A stretch of 64,000 nt of DNA from Paenibacillus timonensis (lineage in GTDB: Bacteria > Bacillota > Bacilli > Paenibacillales > Paenibacillaceae), in the NCBI RefSeq assembly GCF_009725205.1, contig NZ_WNZY01000015.1, forward strand, positions 49,336-113,335, given 5' to 3'. Below, piece by piece: positions 27,151-35,300 of the stretch (the first letter of the stretch is position 1; the number at the start of each line of letters is the position of its first letter). Under the pieces are notes generated by a model. The model saw nothing but the letters and a program-made list of their open reading frames with translations. It was not told where the DNA came from and ran no database searches. Both the position numbers and the translations under genes were made by a program.

Positions 27151-27558
27151 TTAGCGGACATAAGCATCTACGCCGTTTTCTTCCGGGCTTGGAGTACCGC
27201 TGCGAACCACCTCCACGTACACGCGGTTCGGCACGCAGATGATCGTTTCCCCGGGCCGGGAGATGAAGCCCATCTGCATGGAGATTTTTTTCGGACAATC
27301 GGCATAGACCATTTGGATTCCCGCGTCAAAAACCTTTAAGGTATTGTGGCCGTATTCGCTGTGGATCTCGATCGTCTCCTCCCCACCGCCAAGGGGCACG
27401 CTGCGGAACGATTCGCCGTCAACTTTGATTTCGGCGCGAAGCGTGGCCGGATCAACCGTCTCTCGGCTCTCCAACGCCTGGCGCAGGAGGAGCCACGCCG
27501 AACCCAACAATACCAGAAACACGATCAGCAGAACGTCGCCCCGCTTCATTTTAAGCAT
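27151..27558 (-). CDS. NusG domain II-containing membrane-anchored protein
   Basis: About 135 residues: one N-terminal transmembrane anchor (KRGDVLLIVFLVLLGSAWLL), then a NusG-II fold (IKVDGESFRSVPL, TIEIHSEYGHNTLKVFDAGIQMVYADCP, GFISRPGETIICVPNRVYVEVV). Many family members have a second cysteine a few residues after ADCP; here that spot reads KKISM. Stand-alone NusG-II proteins have no settled role. The start is placed at ATG 27558 by spacing to AGGA; the longer start at 27582 would run into the Zur box. Confidence 0.8.
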   Translation of the reverse strand: MLKMKRGDVLLIVFLVLLGSAWLLLRQALESRETVDPATLRAEIKVDGESFRSVPLGGGEETIEIHSEYGHNTLKVFDAGIQMVYADCPKKISMQMGFISRPGETIICVPNRVYVEVVRSGTPSPEENGVDAYVR

Positions 27559-27582
27559 ATTCATCCATCCTGTCCTATTCAT

Positions 27583-27603
27583 TAAACGTAATGTTTACGA
27601 ATA
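27583..27603. promoter_or_regulatory. Zur box between NusG-II and second GTPase genes
   Basis: Inverted repeat CGTAAT-G-TTTACG with A/T-rich outer arms (TAAA / AATA), 17 of 21 to consensus. It lies between divergent genes starting at 27558 and 27668. Confidence 0.75.
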
Positions 27604-27667
27604 AGTATATCTTAAAAACTAGTCTTTTCTTTGTCAATGACCCATTTCGAAAGGAGAAATTTGCCCG

Positions 27668-28720
27668 ATGAATATGGCGATGAAAATACCGGTAGTCGTC
27701 CTCAGCGGATTTCTAGGCAGCGGCAAAACAACCCTGCTGATCAAGCTGCTGGAGGAGGCGGCCGCACGTGGGCTTAAGCCTGGTGTTCTAATGAACGAGT
27801 TGGGCAAAAGGGATATTGACGGTGAGCTGGTCTTCCGCTCGACTTCTACCCGATTTCCGTTGGAGAAGATGCTGGACGGCTGCATCTGTTGTACCAAAAA
27901 AGACGAAATCCAAGCGGCCCTGACCGGTCTGCTTCAACAGGACCCCGACCTGCTGTTACTGGAGCTCACCGGGGTGGCGAACCCTGAGGAAATCGTCGAA
28001 CAGTTGGCCGAGCCCGGTCTTCTGTCCAAGCTGTACCTTCACCGTGTCATCACCCTCGTCGATGCTGAACATGCCTTGGAGTATAACAGTCTCTTCGCTT
28101 CGGACAAACAACTCGTTCGTACGCTGCGCAGCCAGCTGTCCGCCGCCGATGATCTGATCATTAACAAGACCGATCTCATCCCGCCGATTCACAGCGGCAA
28201 AGTCACCGAAATGGTCCGCAAATATAATGCCGAGGGCCAGGTTCATTACGCCGTCAACGCCAATATCCCACTCGCCTCCCTCTTCTCGACGATCCGACCG
28301 GTATCGCGCCGCTTACCGCAGGTTACCGCTGCCGCAGGGAGTTCCTCGCGGGGAAGCCGTTCCCCGTTTCAGATCGTCCAGCCGCACCAGCACCTACCGG
28401 CTACTCCCACTTCAGCGTCCGGTGGGGAGGCTCCCACCTCCTACAGCCGCATCAACACCATCAGTTTGCCGATCCGCGAACCGTTGCAAATCCCCGCATC
28501 CAAGCTGGAGCGTTTCATCAAGAAGTGGAGCCCCGGCCTGCTTCGGGCCAAAGGTTACGTGCGTTTCTCCCAACCGAAGAAATCAGCCTACCTGATGCAA
28601 TACTCCGGCAAGCGGTTCAACTGGGAAGCGATGGATTATGACGGACCGCTGTATCTCGTGCTGATCGGTTATCGTCTTCCCGAGCCATTGATCGCCGAGG
28701 AATGGGCAATGCTCCGTTGA
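27668..28720 (+). CDS. CobW/COG0523 GTPase, second copy
   Basis: 350 residues: Walker [12 protein letters not shown], CxCC motif in DGCICCT, LLLELTGVANPEE switch, NKTD motif and a CobW_C domain (LERFIKKWSPGLLRAKGYVRF). A serine/proline/histidine-rich linker of about 60 residues (around 215-270) replaces the compact linker of the first copy and includes PHQHLP. It is clearly divergent from the GTPase at 23710-24930, so a different client is likely. AAAGGAG upstream, Zur box 65 nt upstream. Confidence 0.88.
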   Translation: MNMAMKIPVVVLSGFLGSGKTTLLIKLLEEAAARGLKPGVLMNELGKRDIDGELVFRSTSTRFPLEKMLDGCICCTKKDEIQAALTGLLQQDPDLLLLELTGVANPEEIVEQLAEPGLLSKLYLHRVITLVDAEHALEYNSLFASDKQLVRTLRSQLSAADDLIINKTDLIPPIHSGKVTEMVRKYNAEGQVHYAVNANIPLASLFSTIRPVSRRLPQVTAAAGSSSRGSRSPFQIVQPHQHLPATPTSASGGEAPTSYSRINTISLPIREPLQIPASKLERFIKKWSPGLLRAKGYVRFSQPKKSAYLMQYSGKRFNWEAMDYDGPLYLVLIGYRLPEPLIAEEWAMLR

Positions 28721-28818
28721 TTGTTGCAGCCTCTATATGACCGATGTCGCATCATCACCTAAACATTTCCAGATACAATAGAGAGGATATCGAAATCGGT
28801 CGAATGGGAGGGTACGTG

Positions 28819-29313
28819 ATGAGCACACTCATCGTTTATGCAGGAAAATACGGCACAACGGAAAAGTGCGTCAAAACCTTGGCAACCAAGATCAACGACC
28901 CCGTGGAAATCCTTAATTTACGGCAGGAAGCCGTCCCCGATCTGACAGAGTTCGACAGCGTCATCGTTGGAGGATCGATTTACTTTGGTCAACTTCAGCA
29001 GGCCTGCCGGCAATTTTGCCGCGATCATTCCACCGAACTCATGCGAAAGAAGTTAGGCTTGTTTATCTGCTGCGGAACCTTTGAGAAAACCGAAGACTTC
29101 CTAGACGCCTCCTTTCCGGCGGACCTGCTGGAGCACGCTACGGTCAAAGCCGGATTCGGCGGCGAACTCAGCCTCAAACAAATGAGTCTGTTCGACCGGT
29201 TCGTGGCAAGAATGGTCTCGCGTGCAGCACGAAAGGAAGGGCGGGCGCTTCCAGCGATCCGCTGGGATGAAGTCGAGCAATTCTCAGCGGCGATCAATCG
29301 GCAGGTAGTGTAA
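28819..29313 (+). CDS. flavodoxin-domain protein (HemG-like)
   Basis: 164 residues. STLIVYAGKYGTTEKCVKTLA is the phosphate-binding FMN loop of flavodoxins, and SVIVGGSIYFGQLQ and GLFICCGTFEKTED are the other FMN-contact strands. The pattern resembles menaquinone-dependent protoporphyrinogen oxidase HemG, but short flavodoxins of other function look similar. Start ATG 28819 behind GGGAGGG; the frame is open 75 nt further without a ribosome binding site. Confidence 0.82.
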   Translation: MSTLIVYAGKYGTTEKCVKTLATKINDPVEILNLRQEAVPDLTEFDSVIVGGSIYFGQLQQACRQFCRDHSTELMRKKLGLFICCGTFEKTEDFLDASFPADLLEHATVKAGFGGELSLKQMSLFDRFVARMVSRAARKEGRALPAIRWDEVEQFSAAINRQVV

Positions 29314-29337
29314 GACTATAACGCCGATGCAAGATGC

Positions 29338-29387
29338 AAAAAGGCCGTTCCTCCACGTCATGGTACGACGCGGGGAACGGCCTCTTT
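29338..29387. terminator. bidirectional terminator
   Basis: AAAGGCCGTTCC / GGAACGGCCTCTTT stem with a 22-nt partly folded loop, between convergent genes. Confidence 0.75.
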
Positions 29388-29396
29388 ATTAGCCTG

Positions 29397-30428
29397 TTAT
29401 TTTTGATTTTGGCTGACGACGAGATTCACGAGAATATCAAGCTGTTTCTCCAGATTCAGTCCGTCCACCATCCAGAACTCTTTATAGTTCAGCAGATACA
29501 CGTGGTTTTTTTGAACCGCGGGGATATTTTTCCACACCGGTCCATTCATCACTTCTTCAGCGCGTTCCTTCCCGCCGTCCGGCTCATACACCGTCAGGAA
29601 CATGTGATCCGCGGCATATTCCGGAACAACCTCCAAGGAAATGTCCGCGCCCGTGGTCGAGAATACTTCTTTCTCGATCTTCTCCTGTGGCTTTAGGCCA
29701 AACATTTCATACAGGTTATACCCGGCATCCCGGGTTTTCGGCCATACCCAGAAATTTTTCGCCCAGATCGAATAGGTTCCGACGGTTTCATTCGGACCGA
29801 TGACCTCGCTAAGCTTGGCTTTAGCGTCTTCGGCTTTTTGCTTGTACCGGGTTATGAATTCCTCCGCTTGCTGTTCGCGACCCAGCATCTCGCCGACCGT
29901 CTTCACTTCCTCCAGCGGATCGATGCCTTCCCAGCCCGCTGTCGCGAGCGTTACGACCGGAGCGATTTTTTTCAATTGCTCCACGATATCGGCCGGCGTG
30001 TAAGTCGGCACAATGATCAGGTCAGGTTGAAGCTCCAGCACCTTCTCGACCGAGATATCTCCGACGTTTTCTACGCCCTCCAGCTCCTTGCTCAACAGCA
30101 CCGAATTTTCCAATGCGAGCGAGCCGGCACCGATCGGCTTCACGCCCAGAGCAAGCAGGTCACCCAGGTGCGTAACCGACACGATCCGCTCTGGATTCGT
30201 TGGAATTTCCACCTCTTGCCCGGTGAAGTCCTTGTAGATTTTCGTAGCAGCTTGTCCTTCAGCGGTATCGTTCGCTCCGTTGCCGGATTGCGTATTGCCC
30301 GTTGCGTCGTTGTTCGACGCGGTCGCATCATTTGCCGAGTTGCCGCCATTTTGGCCGCACGCCGCGAGGACGACCGTCAGCAGCAAGACCGCCGCCAAAG
30401 TGAGAAAACGGTGTTTGTAAACCTTCAT
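29397..30428 (-). CDS. iron-siderophore ABC transporter substrate-binding lipoprotein
   Basis: 343 residues with lipoprotein signal ending LAACG, then a Ser/Asn/Gly-rich linker and a FecB/FhuD-type domain: NPERIVSVTHLGDLLALGVKPIG, LELQPDLIIVPTY, and the tail WKNIPAVQKNHVYLLN. Binds Fe(III)-siderophore outside the membrane. ATG 30428 is behind GGGGGAA. A Fur box overlaps its promoter. No permease or ATPase gene is adjacent, so it must share a transporter encoded elsewhere. Confidence 0.9.
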   Translation of the reverse strand: MKVYKHRFLTLAAVLLLTVVLAACGQNGGNSANDATASNNDATGNTQSGNGANDTAEGQAATKIYKDFTGQEVEIPTNPERIVSVTHLGDLLALGVKPIGAGSLALENSVLLSKELEGVENVGDISVEKVLELQPDLIIVPTYTPADIVEQLKKIAPVVTLATAGWEGIDPLEEVKTVGEMLGREQQAEEFITRYKQKAEDAKAKLSEVIGPNETVGTYSIWAKNFWVWPKTRDAGYNLYEMFGLKPQEKIEKEVFSTTGADISLEVVPEYAADHMFLTVYEPDGGKERAEEVMNGPVWKNIPAVQKNHVYLLNYKEFWMVDGLNLEKQLDILVNLVVSQNQK

Positions 30429-30451
30429 TTGTAGTGTTCCCCCAATTTCCA

Positions 30452-30470
30452 TTGATAATGATTATCATTA
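30452..30470 (-). promoter_or_regulatory. Fur box
   Basis: TTGATAATGATTATCATTA, a near-consensus 19-mer with inverted TGATAAT/ATTATCA, overlapping the -10 box of the siderophore-binding protein gene. Confidence 0.9.
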
Positions 30471-30495
30471 TACATAGACTGGGTCAAATAATCAA
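30467..30495 (-). promoter_or_regulatory. promoter of siderophore-binding protein gene
   Basis: TTGATT (30495-30490), 17-nt spacer, TATAAT (30472-30467) on the minus strand. Confidence 0.65.
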
Positions 30496-30505
30496 ATCTC
30501 CCCCC

Positions 30506-30556
30506 AAAAAATAAAGGATCTTCCCAAGCCATCACCCAAATGGCTTGGAAAGATCC
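30506..30556 (-). terminator. terminator of the stalk-domain gene
   Basis: 16-bp stem GGATCTT-CCAAGCCA with one mismatch and a loop of 9, followed on the minus strand by TTTATTTTTT. Confidence 0.8.
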
Positions 30557-30586
30557 CGTATATGTTGCGGCTGCCAGATTACTTGC

Positions 30587-32101
30587 TTACTCTCTTACGA
30601 TCGTTATCCAACCGTCCGCATCGAAGCTCACCGTTGCTCCAAGCGCTTCCGTCAGGAAACGCAACGGTACATAGGTTGAGCCGTCCTTGTGCACAAAAGC
30701 GGGCTGGCTGAGCTGAACAACCTTGCCGTCCACCGTCGCTTGTTTCGAGCCAACCTTCAGGACGATCTCCTTGCCTGTAAGGTCATCGATCACGATCAGT
30801 TGGCCGGAGCCCGGTGTCCATTTCACTTCAGCGTCAAATTGCTCAGACAAATAGCGTAGCGGCACGAAGGACGTACCGTTCTTCGTGATGACTCCGTAGT
30901 AATCGCTTTGAGTATCCAGTACAACCTGTTTATGACTCAGTTGGAAGTCTTCTTTGAGCAATTTGTACAGCGGCGCGACATCCTTAAAGTTGCGTAATAT
31001 TTGCCCCGGGGTTGGTTCTGTTTCAATCACGTCGATGACACCCTCACGCATATCCACTTGATCCGCAGTTACCGTCCCGCCGATGTTCCACATTTCACTG
31101 TCGCTGCGCACCTTGATCCCAGAGATCGGTAGATCCTCGGAAGCAGGAAGCGCTACGTTCAATTCCATCGTTTGCTTGCGGATGTTCAGCTTGCCGTCGA
31201 AATAAAGATCCAGCTTCAGCACCGTATCTTTCCCGAACACGGTCGCAAGCTCCGGCGTATCGGCGAACAAACCGGCTACCTCTTCGTCATAAGAGGCAAG
31301 CAGCTCTTCAATCCCTTGCTGAAGCTCCTTGTACAATTCGTCCACGGCTTGCTTCTTCGTTTCCTCCGCCAGCTCCGGCGTGAGTTCCGCATCCTCCGGA
31401 AGGTCTTCCAGCGTACCAAGGAACGGCGTCAGCAAATCGTAGTAACCCGCGATCAAATCCTTAAGTCCTTGCTCATCCTTCACCGCACTGGCAAGAAACG
31501 GCTTAATCAACCCGAATAACTCATCGCCGCGCACTTCCGCATGAAGGTTGGTCAAGCTCAGCGTTTCCCCGTTCACCTGCGAGGAGGTTTGCTTCACGGT
31601 CAGGACCGAAGGATTGGGGAAATGCTTCAGAACGAATTCCGCCAGTTTGACGGAAAGCTCCTGCGCTCCGGCTTCCATAGAGCTCATATCCGCTAAGCCG
31701 GGAATGGTGGCCGTCTGCTGGGATATGTATAACGGCTGCTTCGCGCCTTCAACCTGCAGCGCAATGCCCTTATCGTCCATGGCGAAGAGGAATGGAATCT
31801 TCTCCCCCTTCAATCCGACAGAGCCTTTCATCGAAAGATGTTTGGTATCCTGCACCTTCGCGCTGTCGATATTCAGGGAGAATGAATTAATGAGATCAAT
31901 TGCTTTTTGATCTTCTGCAGTCAGTTTTGCCGATGCAGCCGGAATAACCTCGACGGTAACCGTCTGCTTCGACTCGCTACTCGTTGTCTTCACGCTGCTT
32001 GCCAGCGCTTTGGCCACGTCAAACCCGCCGACCGCCTGGCATCCTGTGAGCGCTACCAGTAGCAGCGCCAGTGGAATGGCCAGCCATTTAATTTTTCGCA
32101 T
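30587..32101 (-). CDS. lipoprotein with C-terminal stalk (copper amine oxidase N-like) domain
   Basis: 504 residues. Lipoprotein signal ends ALTGC. The long central part is helical and acidic with no recognised fold. The last 110 residues contain two repeats of the stalk domain (TSFVPLRYLSEQFDAEVKWTPGSGQLIVI and STYVPLRFLTEALGATVSFDADGWITIV), common in Paenibacillus surface proteins. Such domains bind cell-wall material or mediate contacts; the name derives from copper amine oxidase but no enzyme activity is implied. Confidence 0.82.
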   Translation of the reverse strand: MRKIKWLAIPLALLLVALTGCQAVGGFDVAKALASSVKTTSSESKQTVTVEVIPAASAKLTAEDQKAIDLINSFSLNIDSAKVQDTKHLSMKGSVGLKGEKIPFLFAMDDKGIALQVEGAKQPLYISQQTATIPGLADMSSMEAGAQELSVKLAEFVLKHFPNPSVLTVKQTSSQVNGETLSLTNLHAEVRGDELFGLIKPFLASAVKDEQGLKDLIAGYYDLLTPFLGTLEDLPEDAELTPELAEETKKQAVDELYKELQQGIEELLASYDEEVAGLFADTPELATVFGKDTVLKLDLYFDGKLNIRKQTMELNVALPASEDLPISGIKVRSDSEMWNIGGTVTADQVDMREGVIDVIETEPTPGQILRNFKDVAPLYKLLKEDFQLSHKQVVLDTQSDYYGVITKNGTSFVPLRYLSEQFDAEVKWTPGSGQLIVIDDLTGKEIVLKVGSKQATVDGKVVQLSQPAFVHKDGSTYVPLRFLTEALGATVSFDADGWITIVRE

Positions 32102-32232
32102 GCTATACCCTCCTTTAGTTAATCTCTTCCATTATCGGTTAGTTCCGCTGGTTTGTGAACCAATAATTCCTTCATTTCGTTAAAAAATCGTTGATGTGAC
32201 CGCCTGTATTCTCTTCCTTTACGAACAAAATA

Positions 32233-32241
32233 TGCTATAAT
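32233..32241 (+). promoter_or_regulatory. extended -10 promoter of the que operon
   Basis: TG-C-TATAAT at 32233-32241 with no good -35 box; about 80 nt upstream of the preQ1 aptamer. Confidence 0.6.
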
Positions 32242-32322
32242 GGGCTTTGTGCCTGGGGCCTTAATCCCAAGCGCTTATGAATTGAAGAAGAAGTCCATGC
32301 TCTCCCCCATTGGGGCGCATGG

Positions 32323-32357
32323 GAGAGGTTCGAGAACTCCCTCTATAAAAAACTATA
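32323..32357 (+). promoter_or_regulatory. preQ1-I riboswitch
   Basis: GAGAGGTTCGAGAACTCC followed by CTCTATAAAAAACTATA. The AGAGGTTC stem, the CTCC(C)TCT partner and the A-rich tail AAAAAACTA match the class I preQ1 aptamer closely. It precedes queCDE, the genes making preQ0, whose reduced product preQ1 is the ligand. An additional hairpin just upstream can compete with the aptamer (see findings). Confidence 0.92.
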
Positions 32358-32437
32358 AGTGCCCAGCCTAGATTCGGCGGGTTCTTTCGTGCCCCTACGC
32401 TCGTTTGCTTATTCGCAATGAGACGCAGCGCCAAGGA

Positions 32438-32469
32438 ACGCCATGCCGGTCGAACGGGCGTGTTTTTTT
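32438..32469 (+). terminator. putative riboswitch-controlled terminator
   Basis: ACGC-catg-CCG / CGG-GCGT bulged hairpin followed by GTTTTTTT. It lies between the aptamer and queC. Confidence 0.55.
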
Positions 32470-32559
32470 GTGACCAGTTCAAGAACTCTCTTTCTTCTGC
32501 CAATGAGCCGGAAAGCCACACTTTCCCGCTTCACTATTCAAGAAGACGGAGGGTTTTTT

Positions 32560-33228
32560 ATGCTTAAAAATGAAAAAGCGGTTGTCGTGTTCAGCGGCGG
32601 TCAAGACAGCACCACCTGCCTGTTCTGGGCCATTCAGCAGTTCGGCGAGGTCGAGGCCGTGACTTTTGATTATGGCCAACGCCATAAATTGGAAATCGAC
32701 TGCGCCAAATCCATTACCGCCGAGCTGGGGATCAAGCACACCGTGCTGGACATGAGCCTGCTCGGCCAATTAACACAAAATGCTTTAACGCGCAGCGACA
32801 TCGCGATTGAGCACCAGGAGGGCGAGTTGCCCAGCACGTTCGTAGACGGCCGCAATCATCTCTTCCTTAGCTTTGCCGCCGTGTTGGCCAAAGGCGTAGG
32901 CGCCAAGCATATCGTCACCGGTGTCTGCGAGACGGACTTCAGCGGATATCCCGACTGCCGCGACGTGTTCGTCAAATCGCTGAACGTGACGCTGAACCTG
33001 GCGATGGATTACGAGTTTGTGATTCATACCCCTCTCATGTGGATTGATAAGGCGGAGACCTGGAAACTGGCCGATGAGCTTGGAGCCTTCGAGTTCGTCC
33101 GCGAACGGACGTTGACCTGCTATAACGGCGTCATCGGCGACGGTTGCGGCGAATGCCCGGCTTGTAAGCTGAGAAAGGCCGGACTGGATAAATACTTGCT
33201 GGAGCGCCAGGAGGCGGATATGAAATGA
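32560..33228 (+). CDS. queC: 7-cyano-7-deazaguanine (preQ0) synthase
   Basis: Converts 7-carboxy-7-deazaguanine to preQ0 with ATP and ammonia. PP-loop ATP-binding motif [13 protein letters not shown], and a C-terminal four-cysteine zinc site in [13 protein letters not shown] plus the preceding Cys. About 222 residues, normal. ATG 32560 follows GGAGGG; the longer frame upstream crosses the leader terminator. Its stop overlaps the queD start (ATGA). Confidence 0.95.
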   Translation: MLKNEKAVVVFSGGQDSTTCLFWAIQQFGEVEAVTFDYGQRHKLEIDCAKSITAELGIKHTVLDMSLLGQLTQNALTRSDIAIEHQEGELPSTFVDGRNHLFLSFAAVLAKGVGAKHIVTGVCETDFSGYPDCRDVFVKSLNVTLNLAMDYEFVIHTPLMWIDKAETWKLADELGAFEFVRERTLTCYNGVIGDGCGECPACKLRKAGLDKYLLERQEADMK

Positions 33229-33719
33229 ACCGAACACCGGGAGAATTCCGCATCGTCGAAGCACTTCAGAAGCTGGGCCAGGACATCGGCCGGGACCAGC
33301 TGCGTTACCACCGCCGCCGGGTGCTGATCAGCAAGGAGTTCACTTTTGATGCGGCACACCATTTACATGCTTATGACGGTAAATGCAAAAACTTGCACGG
33401 CCACACTTACAAAGTGGTGTTCGGTATCAGCGGTCGGCCGGACGAAATCGGCATGACCGTTGATTTTGGCACGATCAAGGAGATCTGGAAGAACGAAATC
33501 GAAGGGTACCTGGACCACCGTTACATTAATGAAACACTGCCGCCGATGAATACGACCGCCGAGAATATGGTGGTATGGCTGTTCGAGAAGATGGAGGAGG
33601 CGTTGCAATCCGAAGCCTACCGGAATCCGGTGCTTGAAGGCCGGACGGAGTTCGTCCGCCTCTACGAGACGCCGACCAGCTACGCCGAAGCAAGACGGGA
33701 GTGGATGCGGGATGAGTAA
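33225..33719 (+). CDS. queD: 6-carboxytetrahydropterin synthase
   Basis: Makes 6-carboxy-tetrahydropterin from dihydroneopterin triphosphate. Catalytic and zinc residues are in [24 protein letters not shown] (nucleophile Cys and three His) and DHRYINE. At 164 residues it carries an extra N-terminal segment of about 35 residues ([19 protein letters not shown]) before the core; no ribosome binding site supports an internal start at GTG 33319. The ATGA overlap with queC supports the long form. Confidence 0.93.
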   Translation: MNRTPGEFRIVEALQKLGQDIGRDQLRYHRRRVLISKEFTFDAAHHLHAYDGKCKNLHGHTYKVVFGISGRPDEIGMTVDFGTIKEIWKNEIEGYLDHRYINETLPPMNTTAENMVVWLFEKMEEALQSEAYRNPVLEGRTEFVRLYETPTSYAEARREWMRDE

Positions 33720-34521
33720 AGAGAATTCTACTTCTGCACAGCTCGTTGCACCGGAGTTATCCGTGTTTGATCAAGAAACTAAGGATACCCGCCAGCTGCC
33801 GATCCCCGTCCTGGAAATCTTCGGCCCCACCGTTCAAGGCGAAGGCATGGTCATCGGGCAAAAGACGATGTTCGTCCGCACCGCCGGCTGCGACTACCGC
33901 TGCGTTTGGTGCGACTCGGCCTTTACCTGGGACGGTAGCGCGAAGGACATGATCCGCCGCCTGACCCCGGCCGAGATTCTCGGCGAGCTGCGCGAAATTG
34001 GCGGCAACCGATTCGCCCACGTCACCTTGTCCGGCGGCAACCCTGCCCTTCTGCCGCAGCTCGCCAGCCTGGTCGAGCTGCTCCACGCCGAAGGCATCGC
34101 CGTCGCGGTCGAAACCCAAGGCTCGCGCTGGCAGGACTGGCTGGCTGCGGTCGACCAGGTGACGTTGTCGCCGAAGCCGCCTAGCTCGGGCATGGACACC
34201 GACTGGGATGTGCTGGACGATATCGTCACCAAGCTGTCGGCCCGGCCTCACCCGCTCGCCGTCAGCCTGAAGGTCGTCGTGTTTGATGACGACGACCTGG
34301 ATTATGCGAAGCAAGTGCACAGCCGATATCCCGCTGTGCCGATGTATGTGCAGGTCGGCAACCCGGACGTGAAGCGGATGGACATCCAGAAACATGCGTC
34401 CGACCTGCTGCACCGCTATGAGGCGCTGATCGACAAAGTGGTCGCCACGCCGGACCTGAACGACGTTCGGGTGTTGCCGCAGCTGCACGCCCTCGTCTGG
34501 GGCAACAAACGCGGCGTGTAG
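33712..34521 (+). CDS. queE: 7-carboxy-7-deazaguanine synthase (radical SAM)
   Basis: Radical SAM enzyme contracting 6-carboxytetrahydropterin to 7-carboxy-7-deazaguanine. IFGPTVQGEGMVIGQKTMFVRTAGC starts the core, and the cluster motif is C-x3-C-x2-C in CDYRCVWC. SGGNPALL and the C-terminal RVLPQLHALVWG are typical of the family. About 269 residues. ATG 33712 overlaps the queD stop by 8 nt. It is followed not by queF directly but by about 1 kb of repeats. Confidence 0.93.
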   Translation: MSKENSTSAQLVAPELSVFDQETKDTRQLPIPVLEIFGPTVQGEGMVIGQKTMFVRTAGCDYRCVWCDSAFTWDGSAKDMIRRLTPAEILGELREIGGNRFAHVTLSGGNPALLPQLASLVELLHAEGIAVAVETQGSRWQDWLAAVDQVTLSPKPPSSGMDTDWDVLDDIVTKLSARPHPLAVSLKVVVFDDDDLDYAKQVHSRYPAVPMYVQVGNPDVKRMDIQKHASDLLHRYEALIDKVVATPDLNDVRVLPQLHALVWGNKRGV

Positions 34522-34526
34522 CGGTA

Positions 34527-34693
34527 GTTCAAAAATCAGCCTTGGATCACGAAGCAGTTCGAGGAAGTAGGGACGGCGTCGAATCTTAAATTCAGCCGAG
34601 ACCTCCGTTGCTCACGTAGCCTCCTGCTACGCTGTGCTACTCCGTCTCTAGCTTCATCCAACCTTCTCGGTGCTCCAAACCCGATTTTTGAAC
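34527..34693. repeat. 167-bp element with terminal inverted repeats, copy 1
   Basis: Ends GTTCAAAAATC (34527-34537) and GATTTTTGAAC (34683-34693). An inner stem GAGAC...GTCTC (34598-34602, 34644-34648) encloses GTAGC-ctcct-GCTAC. MITE-like, immediately after the queE stop. The next copy starts exactly 183 bp later. Confidence 0.6.
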
Positions 34694-34709
34694 CTTTATT
34701 GAGGCGGTA

Positions 34710-34836
34710 GTTCAAAAATCGGCCTTGGATCACGAAGGGGTTCGAGGAGGCGGTGGCGGCGGCGAATCATAAATTCAGCCGAGACCTCCGTCCACTCACG
34801 TAGCCTCATGCTACTTAGTCTCGGGAAACACTGGCT
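34710..34836. repeat. second, right-truncated copy of the inverted-repeat element
   Basis: Begins GTTCAAAAATCGGCCTTGG like copy 1 and keeps the inner GAGAC...GTAGC-ctcat-GCTAC...GTCTC fold. It lacks the right terminal repeat where the 183-bp array begins. Confidence 0.55.
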
Positions 34837-34857
34837 TCCGCCCCGCCTTCTCGCGGC

Positions 34858-35041
34858 TAACGGACCCCAGAGACGTTATTTGAGGCTCTAAGGGCATTTT
34901 CAGATTTCTATCGGACTGAGGAGACCTTATTTTGAAGAAACGCAGCAAATCGGCTGCGATTATGACCCAATAAGGTCACTGGAGTCCATTACAGCGGGAA
35001 ATGACCGGGAAATAGGCAAATAAGGGCTGTACGGTCCGTTT
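34858..35041. repeat. modular palindromic element B, copy 1 of 3
   Basis: Modules of 25 nt: direct 34858-34882 and 34909-34933, inverted 34967-34991 and 35017-35041. Typical module start TAACGGAC and end TTATTTG. The 33-nt apex (34934-34966) holds a perfect CGCAGC-AAATCG-GCTGCG hairpin. Spacers are 26 and 25 nt; one extra T makes this copy 184 bp. Confidence 0.8.
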
Positions 35042-35079
35042 GAACCCTTCGTTCGTCGAGCAAGCCGCCTTCTCACGGC

Positions 35080-35262
35080 TAACGGACCCCAGAGGCGTTA
35101 TTGGAGGCTCCAAGGGCATTTTCAGATTCTAACGGACTGAGGAGACCTTATTTCAAAGAAACGCAGCAAATCGGCTGCGATTATGACCCAATAAGGTCGC
35201 TGGAGTCCGTTACAGCGGGAAATGACCGGGAAATAGGCAAATAAGGGCTTTACGGTCCGTTG
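35080..35262. repeat. modular palindromic element B, copy 2 of 3
   Basis: Modules at 35080-35104, 35130-35154, 35188-35212 (inverted) and 35238-35262 (inverted). Spacers 25 nt, apex 33 nt (35155-35187) with the same CGCAGC/GCTGCG hairpin. Total 183 bp. Separated from copies 1 and 3 by 38-nt linkers. Several changes against copy 1 occur in paired modules. Confidence 0.8.
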
Positions 35263-35300
35263 GAACCCTTCGTTCGTCGAGCAAGCCGCCTTCTCGCGGC

